DNA of 12,204 bases from Coriobacteriales bacterium (GTDB taxonomy: Bacteria; Actinomycetota; Coriobacteriia; Coriobacteriales; UBA8131). The stretch lies in assembly GCA_031267175.1 (NCBI GenBank), contig JAIRZP010000011.1, forward strand, positions 1 to 12,204, read 5' to 3'. Made by a program: the position numbers and the translations under genes. The notes beneath the pieces are model-generated. The model saw only the letters and a list, made by a program, of their open reading frames with translations, was not told the DNA's origin and searched no databases. This document shows, piece after piece, positions 1 through 7,313 of this stretch (position 1 is the first letter of the stretch; each line of letters begins with the position of its first letter).

Positions 1-637
1 CATGCCTGACAAACGGGAGCTGATGCAGAAACTCCTTTTGACCCTCGACGGGCTTGGCATTGATGGTATTAACCTGCTTGAGCTGTGCTTTCCCCTGCAT
101 AATGCCGAGGAGTTCAAGCGGCGGGGCTACGCCATCAAAAACGAACAGATGCGCGTGCTGTATAACTACTGGTATGCGGGCGGGCTCCCCATAGCCGGAA
201 GCGAGCGGGTCTGCCTGCAACTGCTGGCCTTTGCCCTGGAGCAGAATCTGAACATGGGCGTGCACTACTGCTCGCTGGAAAACAAGTTCACGGGGCAGGT
301 GTATCGGCAGAACTTCTCCGCACGTGAGGATTACCCCTATTGCAGCTTTTCGGAGCGTGATTATTTCCTCAAATCCGTTAAGGCCTACGGCTCGCACGCG
401 CAGCAGCTGGCAAAACTCCTTACTGAGCGGGAGCATGAGGGCATCCGCTACGATAAGCAGGCAGAGGTGGTGGAGTTTCTCCCTTCCTCCATGGAATTGC
501 TTGCCGCTGAGTATCCAGACCTTGAGATGGCCCTCAGCTACCATGTTGTTGAGCAGGATGACAAGGGTCAAATGCTCCGCGAACTCCGCCTTGATCTAAC
601 GACTCCCGCCAGTTTTGATCTGGCCTGCGATCTGTAG
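1..637 (+). CDS. Putative radical SAM protein, C-terminal part (5' end outside window)
   Basis: The reading frame is open from the left edge. The first ATG in the window (position 2) probably lies inside the gene, because the protein begins in what looks like mid-domain sequence. The 211 visible residues include a run ending LLELCFPLHNAEEFKRRGY, then YWYAGGLPIAGSE, then GVHYCSLENK followed by GQVYRQN. I recognise this combination as resembling the C-terminal part of radical SAM proteins found near anaerobic oxidoreductases, but the diagnostic CxxxCxxC cluster motif would lie upstream and cannot be seen. No signal peptide or membrane segment is visible, so a cytoplasmic location is likely. It is codirectional with the molybdoenzyme operon but separated from it by 205 nt containing a perfect palindrome, so it is probably a separate transcript. 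The family call is moderate; the reality of the gene is firm. Confidence 0.55.
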   Translation, partial: MPDKRELMQKLLLTLDGLGIDGINLLELCFPLHNAEEFKRRGYAIKNEQMRVLYNYWYAGGLPIAGSERVCLQLLAFALEQNLNMGVHYCSLENKFTGQVYRQNFSAREDYPYCSFSERDYFLKSVKAYGSHAQQLAKLLTEREHEGIRYDKQAEVVEFLPSSMELLAAEYPDLEMALSYHVVEQDDKGQMLRELRLDLTTPASFDLACDL

Positions 638-664
638 GGAAGCGATGATTAATCATCGCTTCCC
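637..664 (+). terminator. Perfect 28-nt palindrome at the stop codon of the upstream gene
   Basis: The arm GGGAAGCGATGATT (637-650) is followed directly by its exact reverse complement (651-664). It begins on the last base of the TAG stop codon. As RNA it would fold into a long hairpin with a small AU-rich loop. No U-tract follows, so it would be an 'I-shaped' terminator of the sort proposed for high-GC Gram-positive bacteria. Because the DNA is perfectly symmetric, it could instead be an operator for a dimeric regulator. Confidence 0.6.
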
Positions 665-681
665 TGAACTCGGTAAGATTT

Positions 682-701
682 CTGCAATATCCTGCAATGT
701 C
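682..701 (+). promoter_or_regulatory. Tandem 10-bp direct repeat, candidate OmpR-family regulator box
   Basis: CTGCAATATC (682-691) is followed immediately by CTGCAATGTC (692-701), matching at 9 of 10 positions with exactly one helical turn of spacing. OmpR/PhoB-family regulators bind head-to-tail repeats with this geometry, and the E. coli Tor boxes controlling a related molybdoenzyme are decamers. An OmpR-type regulator is encoded at 7313-8014. The repeat lies about 140 nt before the reductase start codon. Function is inferred. The nearest -35-like hexamer is TTGAAC at 769-774, but I see no good -10 at the matching distance. Confidence 0.3.
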
Positions 702-842
702 CTCGACAGCATAATTAGCAAAGAACAAAGCTGCCATGCATGGTGATTTCTCTCTCCGCTCTTTACGCTTGAACCAACCATATTGCTGATGATATGGACA
801 CAAGTGTTTTCTCAAGACAGAGGAAACCCGAAAGGAGAGGAT

Positions 843-3470
843 ATGGAGAACAGCAACGGTATCACCAGACGCACGTTTGTGTCGGCAGCCGCTGCGATGA
901 CAGCAATGGCTGCCCTCGCCTCAGCTGGTTGCTCACCAACGCAGAACTCGGTAGAGGAAGGAGGCGCTGCTTCTGGAGCAGGAGTGGCTGGCACCTGGGT
1001 CTCGGCTGCCTGCTGGCACAACTGCGGCGGCAGATGCGTCAACATGGCGCTGGTACAGGACGGTGTGGTTATTCGCCAGAAGACGGACGACAGCCATGAG
1101 GATTCCCCGGAGCAATTTCAGCAAAGAGCCTGTGTCCGCGGGCGTTCGCAACGTAACCAGGTCTTCAGTGCCGATCGCATCCGCAAGCCTCTGAAGCGCT
1201 CCGGCTGGGCACCCGGCGGCGGCGCTAACTCCCAGGGCGAGTTGCGCGGCAGGGACACCTGGGAAGAAATCGGCTGGGACGAGGCCTTGGATCTGATTGC
1301 ACAGGAGTTTGAGCGCATCAAAACAGACTACGGCAACAAGGCATTCCTGGTCATAGGGGGTGAGGCCCAATCTCTCATGGCAAGCTATGGCGGGTATGTT
1401 GGCAGCTGGGGTACTACTTCCTACGGCACCTTTGCCTATACTCCCGGCATTGTCGGGTTGGGCGATTTTAACTTCAGCGACTCGGGCAATGATCGCCTCG
1501 ACTTTAAGAACTGCGAGACTATCGTACTCATCGGATCCAATCCAGCCTGGTCGTCTGCTGGCAGTCCGATATATCACGCCTTGCTACTCAAAGAGCAGGG
1601 CACAAAGTTTGTGGCTCTCGACCCCTTCTATAACGAAAGCCACTCCGCCTTGGGCGCAGAATGGATTCCCACTCGCCCCGGTACTGAGACCACGCTCTTT
1701 ATTGGTGTGGCCTATGAGATGCTTCGCATGGATCCCGAGAAGCAGCTGATAGACTGGGACTTCCTCAACACCTACACCATCGGTTTTGACGCAGAGCACA
1801 TGCCCGAGGGCGAAGACCCTGCAGGCAACTTTAAAGACTATCTGCTGGGTACCTCTGATGGCACACCCAAAACACCCGAGTGGACAGCGGCACGCACCGG
1901 AATACCGGCTGAGAAAATCACCTATATCGCAGAGCTCATCGGCAAGGACACCAGGGCGGCTATTGTCGGCTCCTATTCCGCGGCCCGTAATACGCACACG
2001 GATAACTGGCCTCAGATGTTTATGACCATCGGTGCCATGGGTGGACATTTTGGTAAGTCCGGCCATATGTGCGGACTGACCACCAATGCCCGCGCCTATG
2101 GCGGAGGCCCTGCGATCTTCCAAGCGGGAAGCGACGGACTTGAATCGGTGCCCAACCCCATCAAGGACGAAAGCATCTGCCATGTAGAGATGTGGAAGGG
2201 TATCGTTGAGGGCAGCTACACTTTTACCGGAACGAGCACCAGCAAGCGCAATCCGGGTGTACAGAAGAGTATCGACATCCACGTCATCTGGCACGCGGGT
2301 AGTGCACGGCTGCAAACCGCGGACGATCAGGTTTCGGGCATTGCCGCCCATCGCAAGGTGGATTTGGTCATCAGCAATGCGTCCTTCATGACGACCAATT
2401 CCAAGTACTCCGACTTCATTCTTCCTGTTTCTACGCTTTGGGAGCGACCGGGCGGCTTTCTCACCGGAAATCGTGAGATGCTTATCATGCATACACAGGT
2501 CGTCGATCGCTATTACGAGACTTATTCGGATCAGGAGATAGCAAAGATGCTAGCTCCCCTGCTGGGCATCGACGGCGAGGAGATCTGGCCTACCAGTGCT
2601 GCGCAACAGTTCTTCAATCAGTGCGCTGGTGCAACGATGACCGATGAGAGTGGCGAGAAGGTCACGCTCATCTCCTTTACCCAGGAAGAAATCGATGCGC
2701 TTGGTGTTGACGGAGAGCCGCAGGAGGGATCCATCAGCTTTTCCGAGTACAAGGAAAAGGGTGTGGTCTCTGTCAAACGCTCTGAAGGCGACGCCTATAC
2801 CTACTACTACTACGAGGACTTCATCGATGATCCCGTTGCCAACCCCACAAAATCCGAATCGGGATTGATGGAGATCTATAGCCGCCAACTGGCCTCTACC
2901 ATACGGGACTTTGGGTATAGCAATGACGTTACCCCCATACCCACCTTCTATACGGGGCCCGAGGGCTATGCAGGCACCTTTGAGAACGGTGACATGGTGG
3001 CCGGCGTTCCGAGCGCCTACCCCTTCCAACTCTACAATCCACACTACCTGCGTCGTTCGCACACGGTGTTTGACAATGTCCAGTGGCTGCGCGAGGCCTG
3101 GACCAACCCCGTGTATCTGAATGCTTCTGATGCTGGTGCAAAGGGAATCGCAACGGGCGACGTTGTCAAGATTACGAGCCCCCATGGCGTTACCTTACGC
3201 CCCGCCTGTGTCACCGAACGCTTGATGCCGGGAATGGTTGGGCTGGTACATGGTGCCTGGGTGAATGTAGATGAATCCACGGGCATTGATTACGCTGGTT
3301 CGGACAATTACGTCTACGGCACCGTAAAGTCCGGTGCCGGCGTTTCGGGATGGAACTCGGGGATATGCAATTTTGAGAAGGCCTCAGAATCGCTCATCCC
3401 CGATGTGGATCTCCCGCTTCTTGTCAATTACAACGCCGACGGCACCTATGCTGGCGGAGGGAGGAGATAG
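843..3470 (+). CDS. Molybdopterin oxidoreductase, DMSO-reductase family catalytic subunit, Tat-type lipoprotein
   Basis: The 875-residue product is a molybdo-bis-PGD reductase subunit resembling DmsA. The ATG at 843 is chosen because AAAGGAGAGG lies just upstream and the protein then opens with a twin-arginine signal (ITRRTFVS, residues 7-14), a hydrophobic stretch and a lipobox-like ASAGC with Cys30, followed by a Gly/Ala/Ser-rich linker. Cys57, Cys61, Cys65 and Cys97 (CX3CX3CX31C) form the N-terminal [4Fe-4S] site. Ser193 in WGTTSYGT aligns by eye with the Mo-ligating Ser of DmsA, which argues against the nitrate reductase (Asp) and formate dehydrogenase (Cys/Sec) types. The pterin dinucleotide-binding domain spans roughly residues 725-850. 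The length is normal for the family. The protein should act outside the cytoplasmic membrane, receiving electrons through the Fe-S subunit encoded 3 nt downstream. The substrate cannot be told from sequence: S-oxides, N-oxides or an organic electron acceptor are all possible. Confidence 0.93.
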   Translation: MENSNGITRRTFVSAAAAMTAMAALASAGCSPTQNSVEEGGAASGAGVAGTWVSAACWHNCGGRCVNMALVQDGVVIRQKTDDSHEDSPEQFQQRACVRGRSQRNQVFSADRIRKPLKRSGWAPGGGANSQGELRGRDTWEEIGWDEALDLIAQEFERIKTDYGNKAFLVIGGEAQSLMASYGGYVGSWGTTSYGTFAYTPGIVGLGDFNFSDSGNDRLDFKNCETIVLIGSNPAWSSAGSPIYHALLLKEQGTKFVALDPFYNESHSALGAEWIPTRPGTETTLFIGVAYEMLRMDPEKQLIDWDFLNTYTIGFDAEHMPEGEDPAGNFKDYLLGTSDGTPKTPEWTAARTGIPAEKITYIAELIGKDTRAAIVGSYSAARNTHTDNWPQMFMTIGAMGGHFGKSGHMCGLTTNARAYGGGPAIFQAGSDGLESVPNPIKDESICHVEMWKGIVEGSYTFTGTSTSKRNPGVQKSIDIHVIWHAGSARLQTADDQVSGIAAHRKVDLVISNASFMTTNSKYSDFILPVSTLWERPGGFLTGNREMLIMHTQVVDRYYETYSDQEIAKMLAPLLGIDGEEIWPTSAAQQFFNQCAGATMTDESGEKVTLISFTQEEIDALGVDGEPQEGSISFSEYKEKGVVSVKRSEGDAYTYYYYEDFIDDPVANPTKSESGLMEIYSRQLASTIRDFGYSNDVTPIPTFYTGPEGYAGTFENGDMVAGVPSAYPFQLYNPHYLRRSHTVFDNVQWLREAWTNPVYLNASDAGAKGIATGDVVKITSPHGVTLRPACVTERLMPGMVGLVHGAWVNVDESTGIDYAGSDNYVYGTVKSGAGVSGWNSGICNFEKASESLIPDVDLPLLVNYNADGTYAGGGRR

Positions 3471-3473
3471 ATC

Positions 3474-4058
3474 ATGGCTCAAGTAGGTTTCTACCACGAT
3501 ATGACCCGATGTGTGGGTTGCAAAGCCTGTCAGATGGCCTGCAAAGACAAGAACGATCTTGCCATAGGACTCATCTATCGGCATGCCGAGTCCTATGAGA
3601 CAGGCACGTATCCCCTGCCCGCAAGCTATTGCTATTCATTCAGCTGTAACCACTGTGCAATGCCTGCCTGCCTCGCCGCCTGCCCGGCACAGGCAATTAC
3701 CAAGATGGAAGATGGCACGGTTATCATTGACGAGGAGGTTTGCATCGGCTGCCAGGAGTGCATCCCTGCCTGCCCCTATGGGGTGCCGCAGTATAAGGCA
3801 GATACCAATACGGTGGGCAAATGCGATGGCTGCTACGAACTGCGCATGAATGGTGAGAGCAATGCCTGTGCCAGCACCTGCGCCGCACGGGCTCTGTATT
3901 TTGGCGATTTGGAGGAACTGCAAGCGCGGTTTGGCTCGGGGAAGACCCTGGTCAACGAGTTTCCCGCTTTGGGAGCAATGCCCGAGACCGAACCCTCTCT
4001 TCTCGTTAACCTGAAGGACGCTGCCAAGGAGGCGAGCTTTAGCCCCTCGCTCTACTAA
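3474..4058 (+). CDS. Four-cluster [4Fe-4S] ferredoxin-like electron-transfer subunit, DmsB-like (copy 1)
   Basis: The 194-residue protein carries 16 cysteines in the classic four-cluster order: C13-C16-C19-C23, C58-C61-C66-C70, C90-C93-C96-C100 and C117-C120-C132-C136. This fits four [4Fe-4S] clusters relaying electrons to the molybdenum subunit. There is no signal peptide, as usual for DmsB-type partners that ride through the Tat pathway bound to the catalytic subunit. The ATG at 3474 is 3 nt after the stop of the catalytic gene, and its ribosome binding site (GGAGGGAGGAG) lies inside the end of that gene, implying translational coupling. The length is close to that of DmsB. A terminator follows at 4087-4130. 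No DmsC-like quinol-oxidising membrane subunit is encoded next to it. A paralogue is encoded at 4998-5576. Confidence 0.93.
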   Translation: MAQVGFYHDMTRCVGCKACQMACKDKNDLAIGLIYRHAESYETGTYPLPASYCYSFSCNHCAMPACLAACPAQAITKMEDGTVIIDEEVCIGCQECIPACPYGVPQYKADTNTVGKCDGCYELRMNGESNACASTCAARALYFGDLEELQARFGSGKTLVNEFPALGAMPETEPSLLVNLKDAAKEASFSPSLY

Positions 4059-4086
4059 AGGAGTACTCACAGACGTTTTTCTCCCC

Positions 4087-4130
4087 AACAGCAGGCATCA
4101 GGTCTTTCTCTGGTGCCTGCGGTTGGTTTT
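4087..4130 (+). terminator. Intrinsic terminator after the reductase/Fe-S gene pair
   Basis: The arm GCAGGCATCAG (4091-4101), an 8-nt loop GTCTTTCT and the arm CTGGTGCCTGC (4110-4120) form an 11-bp stem with one G-U pair. After one mismatch the stem can extend by AAC/GTT. A short T-run (4127-4130) follows. It lies 29 nt after the Fe-S gene stop and should separate the catalytic/Fe-S pair from the chaperone gene, or attenuate read-through into it. Confidence 0.7.
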
Positions 4131-4250
4131 CTGTACAAGCCTGCAAGAGCGGCCATCCGTTTGCTCTCCGCGCGTTGAAGCGGTATTGTGTACCTTCTGA
4201 GGAGAGCATCACATACTAACCACTCCGTCCGGTGGATGAAAGAAGGAACA

Positions 4251-4928
4251 ATGGAGTCCCACACCCGCACACTGTTGCCAGCGCGCAGCTACGCCTATAA
4301 GGCCCTGCACATCATCTTTGGACAACAGCCCACAGAACCGATACTCTCCGCGCTTTTCAGCGATGCGTCGCTTGAAACGCTCGGGGCTCTGGTCCAGGAG
4401 GATGAGCCTTCCTATGCCGGCGAGCTGGAGGCGTTTGGAACACTGAAGGAGTACTACCTGAGTTCAGAAGACGGGGCAGCTACCCTGAAAGACCTGGGCA
4501 TCGAATACACCCGTTTGTTCGTCGGCCCAGCGGCACTTCCTGCTCCGCCGTGGGAGATGGTCTATACAACAGGCAAGCGCGAACTCTTTCAGCCCGGCGT
4601 ACTGGAGATTCGCGCGCTGTATCAATCCGTTGGCTGTTTGCCTGCGGAAGCTCCGCATGTTTCTGACGACCACCTGGCTATTGAACTCGACTTCATGCGC
4701 TTTTTGTGTGAGAAGTGCCAGACAGCGCTGGAGCAGTATAACGAAGACGAGGCGGCAAGTCTTGAACATACGCAACGTGCTTTCCTCAAAAAGCATCTGC
4801 TGGTCTGGGTGCCCAGGTTTCTCGATGATGTTGAGCAGGCTACCCAAGAACCTTTGTATATAGCTGCGGGAGGCCTCTTACGTGCTTTTATCCAGCTGGA
4901 TGCAGGGCTCTTGCAAGAGCAAACATGA
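4251..4928 (+). CDS. TorD/DmsD-family molybdoenzyme maturation chaperone
   Basis: The 225-residue, mostly helical, cytoplasmic protein matches the TorD/DmsD (NarJ-like) family, which bind the Tat leader and apoenzyme of molybdoreductases until cofactor insertion is complete. Visible hallmarks are EYTRLFVGP (residues 85-93), APPWE (98-102) and DDHLAIELDFM (139-149), in the usual order and spacing. The length is typical. The start at 4251 is preferred because GAAGGA lies just ahead, though the spacing is short; an in-frame ATG at 4236 and a GTG at 4188 are less likely because they extend past the normal N-terminus. It follows the reductase/Fe-S pair, from which a terminator separates it, and precedes a second Fe-S subunit by 69 nt. 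Its client is most likely the 843-3470 product, but the lipoprotein flavoenzyme downstream also carries a Tat leader. Confidence 0.9.
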   Translation: MESHTRTLLPARSYAYKALHIIFGQQPTEPILSALFSDASLETLGALVQEDEPSYAGELEAFGTLKEYYLSSEDGAATLKDLGIEYTRLFVGPAALPAPPWEMVYTTGKRELFQPGVLEIRALYQSVGCLPAEAPHVSDDHLAIELDFMRFLCEKCQTALEQYNEDEAASLEHTQRAFLKKHLLVWVPRFLDDVEQATQEPLYIAAGGLLRAFIQLDAGLLQEQT

Positions 4929-4945
4929 CCGGCTGCAAGCACAGA

Positions 4946-4981
4946 GCAACAGGAACCGTGACCGCAACAGGAACCGTGACA
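4946..4981 (+). repeat. 18-bp tandem duplication between the chaperone and second Fe-S genes
   Basis: GCAACAGGAACCGTGACC (4946-4963) is followed directly by GCAACAGGAACCGTGACA (4964-4981), differing only at the last base. It occupies most of the 69-nt gap and ends next to the ribosome binding site AGGAAGGGAGGGG of the next gene. The near-identity suggests a recent slippage duplication. Confidence 0.85.
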
Positions 4982-4997
4982 GGAAGGGAGGGGCACT

Positions 4998-5576
4998 ATG
5001 GCGCAGAAGGGTTTCTTCTTTAATCAGGAGCGCTGCGTAGGGTGCAAGACCTGTCAGATGGCCTGCAAGGATAAGAACGACCTCCCCTTGGGTATCTTGT
5101 TCAGGAGGATCCAATCCTACGAGACTGGCAGGTTTCCTACGCCCTCTTCCTATCACTTTTCTGCAAGCTGCAATCACTGTAGTACTCCTGAGTGTGTCGC
5201 GGTTTGTCCCATTGGCGCCATGCATGTTGATACTGAGGACGGCACCGTGCAGTTTGATGATTCGTTGTGTATCGGCTGTCAGTACTGTGTGAGCGCCTGC
5301 CCTTACGGCAATCCTCAATATATCAGGGAACTCATGGTTGTACATAAGTGCGACGCCTGTAAGCCGTGGCGCGCACTGGGCGAGCAACCGGCCTGCGTGG
5401 CTGCCTGCCCCGCCCGGGCCCTGGACTTTGGGCCTCTGAGCGATCTGACCCGGGCACATCCCGATACGGTGTGCGATCTCCCGATTTTGCCCAGTTCCTC
5501 AAAAACCCATCCTTCCCTGCTCATCAAGCCGAGGGCATCTGCCCTGCTTTCTGAATACCGGGAACTCTCTCTCTGA
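4998..5576 (+). CDS. Four-cluster [4Fe-4S] ferredoxin-like electron-transfer subunit, DmsB-like (copy 2)
   Basis: The 192-residue paralogue of the 3474-4058 product has 16 cysteines in the same four groups: C13-C16-C19-C23, C58-C61-C66-C70, C91-C94-C97-C101 and C118-C121-C133-C137. By eye 33 of the first 52 residues are identical to copy 1, and the genes share an identical 19-nt stretch (3526-3544 and 5050-5068). The start at 4998 has a strong purine-rich ribosome binding site (GGAAGGGAGGGG) 6 nt upstream. It has no signal peptide and no membrane segment, so any export needs a Tat-bearing partner. It sits after the chaperone and 15 nt before the sensor kinase. It could be an alternative partner for the same catalytic subunit, a second relay in the chain to quinol, or the partner of another molybdoenzyme encoded elsewhere. 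The tail past residue 150 diverges from copy 1. Confidence 0.92.
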   Translation: MAQKGFFFNQERCVGCKTCQMACKDKNDLPLGILFRRIQSYETGRFPTPSSYHFSASCNHCSTPECVAVCPIGAMHVDTEDGTVQFDDSLCIGCQYCVSACPYGNPQYIRELMVVHKCDACKPWRALGEQPACVAACPARALDFGPLSDLTRAHPDTVCDLPILPSSSKTHPSLLIKPRASALLSEYRELSL

Positions 5577-5591
5577 TCTGGGAGGCACCTT

Positions 5592-7313
5592 ATGGGCACA
5601 TTCAAACTGAGATCCATGTTCCTGGCCCTGTTGATCGTTCTGTTCTTTGCGGCAATCGTTGCCAACTACTTCTGGACCTCGTATTACCAGCATGAACAGA
5701 TGGAGAACGAGCTTGTGGAAAAGGGCGAGGTCCTCTCGCAACAGATGGACGCCGTCTGGTCGTTCATGTCGCTCAATCAGAGCCAACTTGAGAAGATCGC
5801 CTACACCGACGACGGTGTCTACCGTGGCCTGCACTGCGCCATCGCCGGCAGGAGTATCGGCATGCTCTTCTCGCAGAGCTCCAACTACACAACGCGCTTC
5901 GTCAACTTCTCACCACGTAATCCCGATGACACGCCCGATACCTTTGAGGCAGACGCGTTGAACGCCTTTCTCGCCGACCCTGCCGTCACGCAATACTACA
6001 GCTTCAGCCAGCTCAATGAGAAGGAGGTATTCCGCTACTCGGCACCGATGCTGGCGCAGGAAACCTGCCTCACCTGCCACGGCACACCAGCGGGAACGGT
6101 GGATGTGGTGGGCTACGAGAAGGAAGGATGGCGTGTCGGCGACATCGGTGGAGCCATCAGCATCGTTATTCCCCTCGATGTGTATATGGAAAGCCAGCAG
6201 ACCACGGTGGTGTACAACATCATCTTCTTTGGTGTGCTGCTCCTGCTCTTTGCCCTCTGCATATGGTTTGCGCTCTCGTATCTGGTAACCGGCCCCTTGC
6301 GGAAGATTCAAGGCAGCGTAAAGCAAACAAACGTGGGAGAGCTCGATATCAGGCTTGCACCAAGTGAGACATCGCGTGAGATACGGGCTTTTGCCGACGA
6401 GCTCAATGATATGTCGGTTAAACTCGCCGAGGTCTATGGCAATCTGGAAGCACAGGTCACCGACAGAACGCTCCAGCTCACCGAGGCCAATGAACTTCTG
6501 GTGGGGCAACGCATGCAGCTGGAACACATGAACAGCTATCTGGCCGAGCAAAGCCGGTACAAATCCGACTTCCTCGCCATGATGAGCCACGAGTTACGCA
6601 CACCTCTCACCTCTATTATCGCCTTTACCAGTCTGCTTAAGAAAAACGCCGTCTGTCAAAACGACAGAGATCTTGCAGAAATATCCCTTGAGATAGAGTC
6701 CAACAGCAACGTGCTGCTGACCATCATCAACGACATCCTCGACATGAGCCGTATCGAGGCAGGCAAGGCCGTGCTCAATCTGGTGTTGGTGGATTTTGGC
6801 GACCTGGTCTCTGAGATCAAAAGCTTCATGCAGCCCATAGCGGAGCATAAGAAGATCAATCTTTCCTACGAGGTCAAACACAATGTGCCCCTGGCATTCG
6901 TTGATGACGATAAGCTGCATCACATTATGGTGAATCTTCTCTCAAACGCCATAAAGTTTACCGCTGAGGGCGGAAAGGTATCACTTAAAGTGTCGTATGA
7001 TGAGGCAGGGGCAGAAAATTCCAGCAGAAGCCACTATGATAGCTCAGATGCTTCTCAGCGAGGAGGCAGTTGGATAGTGCTCGAGGTAACGGACACCGGT
7101 ATTGGGATTGCCAGGGAAAACCAAAGGGAGATCTTTGAGCGCTTCTGGCAGGTTGACTCCTCCGTGGCCCGAAGCTACAGCGGTACCGGCCTGGGGCTGG
7201 CGCTGGTCAAGGAATACGCAGAAATGCACGGCGGTTCGGTAGCTGTGGAGAGCACCCTGGGTGAGGGAAGCAGCTTTACCGTACGGATTCGTGCGAGACA
7301 GGAGAAATGCTGA
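5592..7313 (+). CDS. Membrane sensor histidine kinase with c-type heme Tll0287-like (DUF3365) sensor domain
   Basis: The product is 573 residues. The start has GGAGG 6 nt upstream, 15 nt after the second Fe-S gene. Order: transmembrane helix about residues 7-27; an extracytoplasmic domain about 30-205 resembling Tll0287-like/DUF3365 sensors, with the heme c motif CLTCH (159-163) followed by a Gly-rich stretch and GDIGGAISIVIPL; a second helix about 207-232; HAMP about 231-285; a coiled-coil; then the kinase. H333 in MSHELRTPL is the phospho-acceptor, N448/N452 lie in the N box, DTGIGI (501-506) is G1, and GTGLGLAL (531-538) is G2. All catalytic motifs are intact. Known Tll0287 heme is ligated by His and Cys; C82 in LHCAIAGRS is a candidate second ligand here. 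It probably senses redox state or a small ligand and signals to the overlapping response regulator gene. Heme attachment would need cytochrome c maturation genes elsewhere. Confidence 0.92.
   Translation: MGTFKLRSMFLALLIVLFFAAIVANYFWTSYYQHEQMENELVEKGEVLSQQMDAVWSFMSLNQSQLEKIAYTDDGVYRGLHCAIAGRSIGMLFSQSSNYTTRFVNFSPRNPDDTPDTFEADALNAFLADPAVTQYYSFSQLNEKEVFRYSAPMLAQETCLTCHGTPAGTVDVVGYEKEGWRVGDIGGAISIVIPLDVYMESQQTTVVYNIIFFGVLLLLFALCIWFALSYLVTGPLRKIQGSVKQTNVGELDIRLAPSETSREIRAFADELNDMSVKLAEVYGNLEAQVTDRTLQLTEANELLVGQRMQLEHMNSYLAEQSRYKSDFLAMMSHELRTPLTSIIAFTSLLKKNAVCQNDRDLAEISLEIESNSNVLLTIINDILDMSRIEAGKAVLNLVLVDFGDLVSEIKSFMQPIAEHKKINLSYEVKHNVPLAFVDDDKLHHIMVNLLSNAIKFTAEGGKVSLKVSYDEAGAENSSRSHYDSSDASQRGGSWIVLEVTDTGIGIARENQREIFERFWQVDSSVARSYSGTGLGLALVKEYAEMHGGSVAVESTLGEGSSFTVRIRARQEKC

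Noticed and set aside
783..842. Upstream in-frame TTG extension of the molybdoenzyme gene
   Set aside because: It would bury the Tat signal behind 20 residues, whereas the ATG at 843 has a strong ribosome binding site and places the twin arginines normally.
1584..2492. 302-codon open frame on the minus strand
   Set aside because: It lies wholly inside the molybdoenzyme gene, with no ribosome binding site or recognisable domain.
3320..3345. CGGCACC/GGTGCCG inverted repeat
   Set aside because: It sits inside the molybdoenzyme coding sequence and is explained by codon content; no sign of a regulatory role.
4188..4250. Longer chaperone start at GTG 4188
   Set aside because: The extra residues do not fit the family N-terminus and no good ribosome binding site precedes it; ATG 4251 is preferred.
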